From: an uncultured Rhodanobacter sp.
GTDB taxonomy: Bacteria > Pseudomonadota > Gammaproteobacteria > Xanthomonadales > Rhodanobacteraceae
DNA length: 9,284 bases
Reading direction: 5' to 3'
Assembly: GCA_903827735.1 (NCBI GenBank)
Contig: CAIKJM010000604.1
Location: forward strand, 1-9,284
Of this stretch, positions 7,054 to 9,284 are shown piece after piece. Below the pieces are notes generated by a model. It made no database searches and had not been told where the DNA came from. It saw nothing but the letters and a program-made list of their open reading frames with translations. Made by a program: the position numbers and the translations under genes. How positions within the stretch are numbered: position 1 is the first letter of the stretch; each line of letters starts with the position of its first letter.

Positions 7054-8181
7054 TTACTGCAGCTGTGCCGGCGTGTAGTAACCGCTGTCGATGAGCACCT
7101 GCTGATAGTTCGCCTTGGTGACAACTGTTGGCTGGAACAGATAGGTCGGCACGGTGATGACCTTATTGTTGTAGCTCTTGTCGTCATTCGTCTCCGGCTT
7201 TTTGCCGGTCAGGATGTCGTTGGCCATGACCGAAGCTTGGTCGGCGAGCTTGCGCGTGTCCTTGTAGATGGTCGAGTACTGCTGGCCAGCGATGATCGAC
7301 TTGACTGATGCGGCCTCGGCATCCTGGCCGGTGATGATCGGCAGCGGCTTGGCGGACGATCCGTAACCCGCACCCTGCAGCGCCGAAATGATGCCGATCG
7401 ACATACCGTCGTAGGGCGAGAGCACGCCGTCGAGGCTCGCGCCGTCCGAATACGACTTCGCAATCAGGTTCTGCATGCGGGCCTTGGCGGTTGCGGGATC
7501 CCATTGCAGCGTGGCGACCTGAGTGAAACCAGTCTGGCCACTCTTCACGACGATGGAGCCGTCGGCAATGTAAGGCTTGAGGGTATCCATCGCGCCGTTG
7601 AAGAAGAACGTGGCGTTGTTGTCGTCAGGACTACCGGCGAACAGCTCGACGTTCAGCGGACCCTTCTTGTCGGTCTTCTTGCCATTCGCGTCGAGCAGCC
7701 CGAGGCCGGTCAGCAGGCTGCTGGCCTGGTCCACGCCTACCTTATAGTTGTCGAACGAGACGTAATAATCGACATTCTTGCTGCCGGTGAGCAGGCGGTC
7801 ATAAGAGATGACCTTGATGCCGGCCTTGGCCGCGGCATCGAGCTGATCGCTGAGCGAACCACCGTCGATGGACGCGACAATCAGAATTTTCGCGCCCTTG
7901 GTGATCATGTTGCTCACCTGGAGAACCTGCTGCGGAATCTTGTTGTCGGCGTACTCGAGGTCGACCTTATAGCCGAGCTTTTCGAGATCTTGCTTCACGG
8001 CGTCGCCGTCCTTGATCCAGCGCTCGGAGACCTTGGTCGGCATCGCAACGCCGACCAGCGCGCCCTTGTTATCAGATGATGCCGACGCGCTATCCGAGCC
8101 CCCGCGCCCGCCCGAGCAGGCGGCGAGCGAAAATGCCAAACCCATCGTTGCGATGCCGATCAGTAATGTTTGTGCCTTCAC
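7054..8181 (-). CDS. chvE: ChvE-family sugar-binding lipoprotein of the ABC importer
   Basis: This 375-residue solute-binding protein captures arabinose, galactose, xylose or similar monosaccharides outside the inner membrane and delivers them to the permease. Residues 1-21 form a lipoprotein signal ending in lipobox LAAC (19-22), so Cys22 should be lipidated. A Gly/Ser-rich tether at 23-38 follows. The mature part matches ChvE closely: AMPTKVSERWIKDG at 46-59, SIDGGSLSDQL at 104-114, ISYDRL at 125-130, SFDNYKVGV at 142-150, GSPDDNNA at 183-190, SPYDGMSIGII at 255-265, GQDAE at 285-289 and a terminal SGYYTPAQLQ. ChvE of Agrobacterium is a soluble periplasmic protein, so the lipobox is a point of difference. 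The start is GTG at 8181 with GAAAGG about nine bases upstream. The exact sugar cannot be told from sequence alone. Confidence 0.92.
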   Translation of the reverse strand: MKAQTLLIGIATMGLAFSLAACSGGRGGSDSASASSDNKGALVGVAMPTKVSERWIKDGDAVKQDLEKLGYKVDLEYADNKIPQQVLQVSNMITKGAKILIVASIDGGSLSDQLDAAAKAGIKVISYDRLLTGSKNVDYYVSFDNYKVGVDQASSLLTGLGLLDANGKKTDKKGPLNVELFAGSPDDNNATFFFNGAMDTLKPYIADGSIVVKSGQTGFTQVATLQWDPATAKARMQNLIAKSYSDGASLDGVLSPYDGMSIGIISALQGAGYGSSAKPLPIITGQDAEAASVKSIIAGQQYSTIYKDTRKLADQASVMANDILTGKKPETNDDKSYNNKVITVPTYLFQPTVVTKANYQQVLIDSGYYTPAQLQ

Positions 8182-8298
8182 GGTGAGTACCTTTCAGTTG
8201 ATTTCAGGACGTCTTCATCGGTGTGGTGCTGATCGGTCCACATTGTCCGGGTGCGGATCCGTACGCTGCCCTGGAAACAGGCGGCCAGTTTTTCTTTT

Positions 8299-8309
8299 AA
8301 TCGTCTAAG
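8299..8309 (+). promoter_or_regulatory. Diverged partial match to the 13-bp operator
   Basis: AATCGTCTAAG here matches AATTGTCTGAG, as it reads at the catabolic operon, at 9 of 11 positions. It lies about 118 bp before the binding-protein start. Its orientation relative to the transporter operon is opposite to that of the two exact sites relative to their genes. The match is short enough to arise by chance. Confidence 0.2.
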
Positions 8310-8352
8310 CCAGAATCATCGAAGCCACACTGCTTTCCGGCAGCGTTAGCAC

Positions 8353-8372
8353 TTGTTGCCAGAAGGCAGCAA
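8353..8372. repeat. Imperfect 8-bp inverted repeat in the divergent region
   Basis: TTGTTGCC (8353-8360) and GGCAGCAA (8365-8372) pair along all eight positions, with one G:T, around the loop AGAA. No T-run follows on either strand, so it does not look like a terminator. A protein-binding palindrome or a leader hairpin is possible; its role is unknown. Confidence 0.35.
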
Positions 8373-8459
8373 CCGCGCTTATTCAATCGTCCCAGTCTGG
8401 CTCCGTGGGCAGGACGTAGCGCGCCGCATTGAGATCGCCTTTCGATGGATGGAATGTTC

Positions 8460-8489
8460 TTTACTGGGACGCGCGTCATCGCTTATCTT
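8460..8489 (+). promoter_or_regulatory. Candidate promoter of the mutarotase gene
   Basis: TTTACT at 8460-8465 (-35-like) and TATCTT at 8484-8489 (-10-like) are separated by 18 bases and would start transcription near 8496, inside the 13-bp motif. This mirrors the arrangement at the catabolic operon. Both boxes are four-of-six matches, so other assignments are possible. Confidence 0.35.
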
Positions 8490-8500
8490 GTCTGAGTAAT
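8488..8500 (+). promoter_or_regulatory. Candidate GntR operator, copy 2
   Basis: TTGTCTGAGTAAT lies 59 bp before the mutarotase ATG and is identical to the minus-strand site at 3215-3203. It overlaps the proposed -10 box, a position suited to repression. The identity stops at the borders of the 13 bases, which argues for selection on a short site rather than a longer recent duplication. Confidence 0.55.
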
Positions 8501-8559
8501 AGACTATCGACGCAATCCTCATGCGTCAACGACCACTCGCGAAACTACCAGGAGCAGAT

Positions 8560-9284
8560 ATGAGCATCGCGCTTAAGATCACATCCGCAGGCGTTTTAAC
8601 CGCGTTAATGGCGTGTAGTGGACACGTTTTCGCCGCAGAAGCAAGTCGCGCTGCAGCAGGACAGCTCAAAGATGGCACGAACGTCGACGCGATTACACTG
8701 AGTAATTCGCACGGGGTCAGAGCGAGGATCCTCGCCTATGGCGCCACGCTGCAATCGCTTATCGCACCGGACCGCAACGGCAAACCGGCGGACGTCATTC
8801 TGGGCTACGACGATCTGAGTTCTTACGTCGATCATCCCAACTTCTTTGGTGTAACCGTGGGACGCTACGCTAACCGCATCGCCGGCGGCCGATTTGCGTT
8901 GGACGGCAAAACCTACCAGCTGCCGCTCAACGACAAGACCAACAGCCTGCATGGCGGTGGCAACGGTTTCGATAAAGTTCTCTGGAAAGTCGTTGCGGTG
9001 AAGAACGGTCCTGTGGCCAGCGTCGTTCTCTCGCATCACAGCGCAGACGGTGACTCGGGCTACCCCGGCAATCTCGATGCCACCGTTACATACACGCTCG
9101 ACGAGAGCGGCAACCTCGGCATCCGGTTCGAGGCAAAAACGGACAAGCCCACCATCGTCAATATGACGAACCACGGCATCTTCAATCTCGCCGGCGAAGG
9201 TTCGCCCGGTGGCGCGATGAATCAGCGCCTCACCATTCCGGCAAGCGCGATCACGCCCGTCAACGCTACGCTGATACCGACCGG
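8560..9284 (+). CDS. galM: Exported aldose 1-epimerase (galactose mutarotase), C-terminus beyond window
   Basis: The first 241 residues are present; family members with a signal run to about 370-390. The enzyme interconverts alpha and beta anomers of galactose and related aldoses. Family landmarks are LAYGATLQSL at 58-67, VGRYANRIAGG at 100-110 (substrate Arg106), SLHGG at 129-133 (His131), SGYPGNL at 166-172 and the TNHGIFNL segment at 203-210 with catalytic acid His205. The catalytic Glu lies beyond the edge. NHGIFNL differs from the NHSYFNL seen in many GalM proteins. The N-terminus is an export signal: cleavage after Ala25 (VFA/AEA) fits a soluble periplasmic protein, while LMAC at 16-19 could be a lipobox. 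The ATG at 8560 has AGGAG five bases upstream. It is divergent from chvE and probably shares a regulator with the catabolic operon. Confidence 0.9.
   Translation, partial: MSIALKITSAGVLTALMACSGHVFAAEASRAAAGQLKDGTNVDAITLSNSHGVRARILAYGATLQSLIAPDRNGKPADVILGYDDLSSYVDHPNFFGVTVGRYANRIAGGRFALDGKTYQLPLNDKTNSLHGGGNGFDKVLWKVVAVKNGPVASVVLSHHSADGDSGYPGNLDATVTYTLDESGNLGIRFEAKTDKPTIVNMTNHGIFNLAGEGSPGGAMNQRLTIPASAITPVNATLIPT

Larger units (their letters stand above)
8182..8559. other. 378-bp divergent regulatory region between chvE and galM
   Basis: No credible gene lies here. A 60-codon minus-strand ORF at 8297-8479 has no recognisable motif and no supporting context. The region must hold the promoters for the transporter operon (leftward) and the mutarotase gene (rightward). 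Visible elements are the exact 13-bp motif at 8488-8500, a diverged partial copy at 8299-8309, and an imperfect inverted repeat at 8353-8372 (TTGTTGCC and GGCAGCAA around AGAA). I could not pick a convincing promoter for the transporter operon; a TTAAAAG-like stretch on the minus strand near 8297 is the only AT-rich candidate. Confidence 0.6.

Noticed and set aside
8297..8479. A 60-codon minus-strand ORF in the chvE-galM intergenic region
   Set aside because: Basic, low-information translation with no motif, and located where promoters and operators are expected.
8605..9174. A 189-codon minus-strand ORF opposite galM
   Set aside because: The plus-strand frame reads as a clear mutarotase with export signal and ribosome-binding site; the minus frame has no recognisable domain.

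Overview
The window carries a sugar-uptake and oxidative sugar-catabolism locus from a GC-rich Gram-negative bacterium, most likely a proteobacterium. The Gram-negative call rests on family resemblance of the genes and on a mutarotase with an export signal. I cannot name the genus. Xanthomonadales such as the Dyella/Luteibacter group, Burkholderiales and sphingomonads all remain possible.

Layout. (1) Positions 3184 down to 1, minus strand, form a catabolic operon: an NADP-type aldehyde dehydrogenase of the 2-oxoglutarate semialdehyde class, then the FAH-fold protein AraD1/GguC, then a Gfo/Idh/MocA-family aldose 1-dehydrogenase (L-arabinose/D-galactose type) that runs off the left edge. (2) Positions 3320-4069, plus strand, encode a divergent GntR/FadR-type regulator. 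(3) Positions 4070-4216 hold two strong hairpins at a convergent gene junction. (4) Positions 8181 down to 4217, minus strand, form a ChvE-GguA-GguB (MmsAB-type) ABC transporter operon: binding lipoprotein, double-ATPase, permease. A hairpin lies between the binding-protein and ATPase genes. (5) Positions 8182-8559 are a 378-bp divergent regulatory region. (6) From position 8560 to the right edge lies an exported aldose 1-epimerase, truncated by the window end.

How they fit together. The epimerase would interconvert sugar anomers outside the cytoplasm and the transporter would import arabinose, galactose or similar sugars. The dehydrogenase would oxidise the aldose to its lactone. AraD1 and the semialdehyde dehydrogenase would carry out the last two steps to 2-oxoglutarate. 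The lactonase and the aldonate dehydratase of this non-phosphorylative pathway are not in the window and may lie beyond the left edge.

The most informative non-coding signal is an exact 13-bp motif (TTGTCTGAGTAAT, read toward the downstream gene). It occurs once before the catabolic operon and once before the epimerase gene, each time in the same orientation and next to a plausible -10 element. It is a good candidate operator for the adjacent GntR regulator. I see no CRISPR array, RNA gene, insertion sequence or phage element, and no convincing evidence of an entirely new system. The locus is best described as a known pathway with an interesting local arrangement and a candidate regulon.
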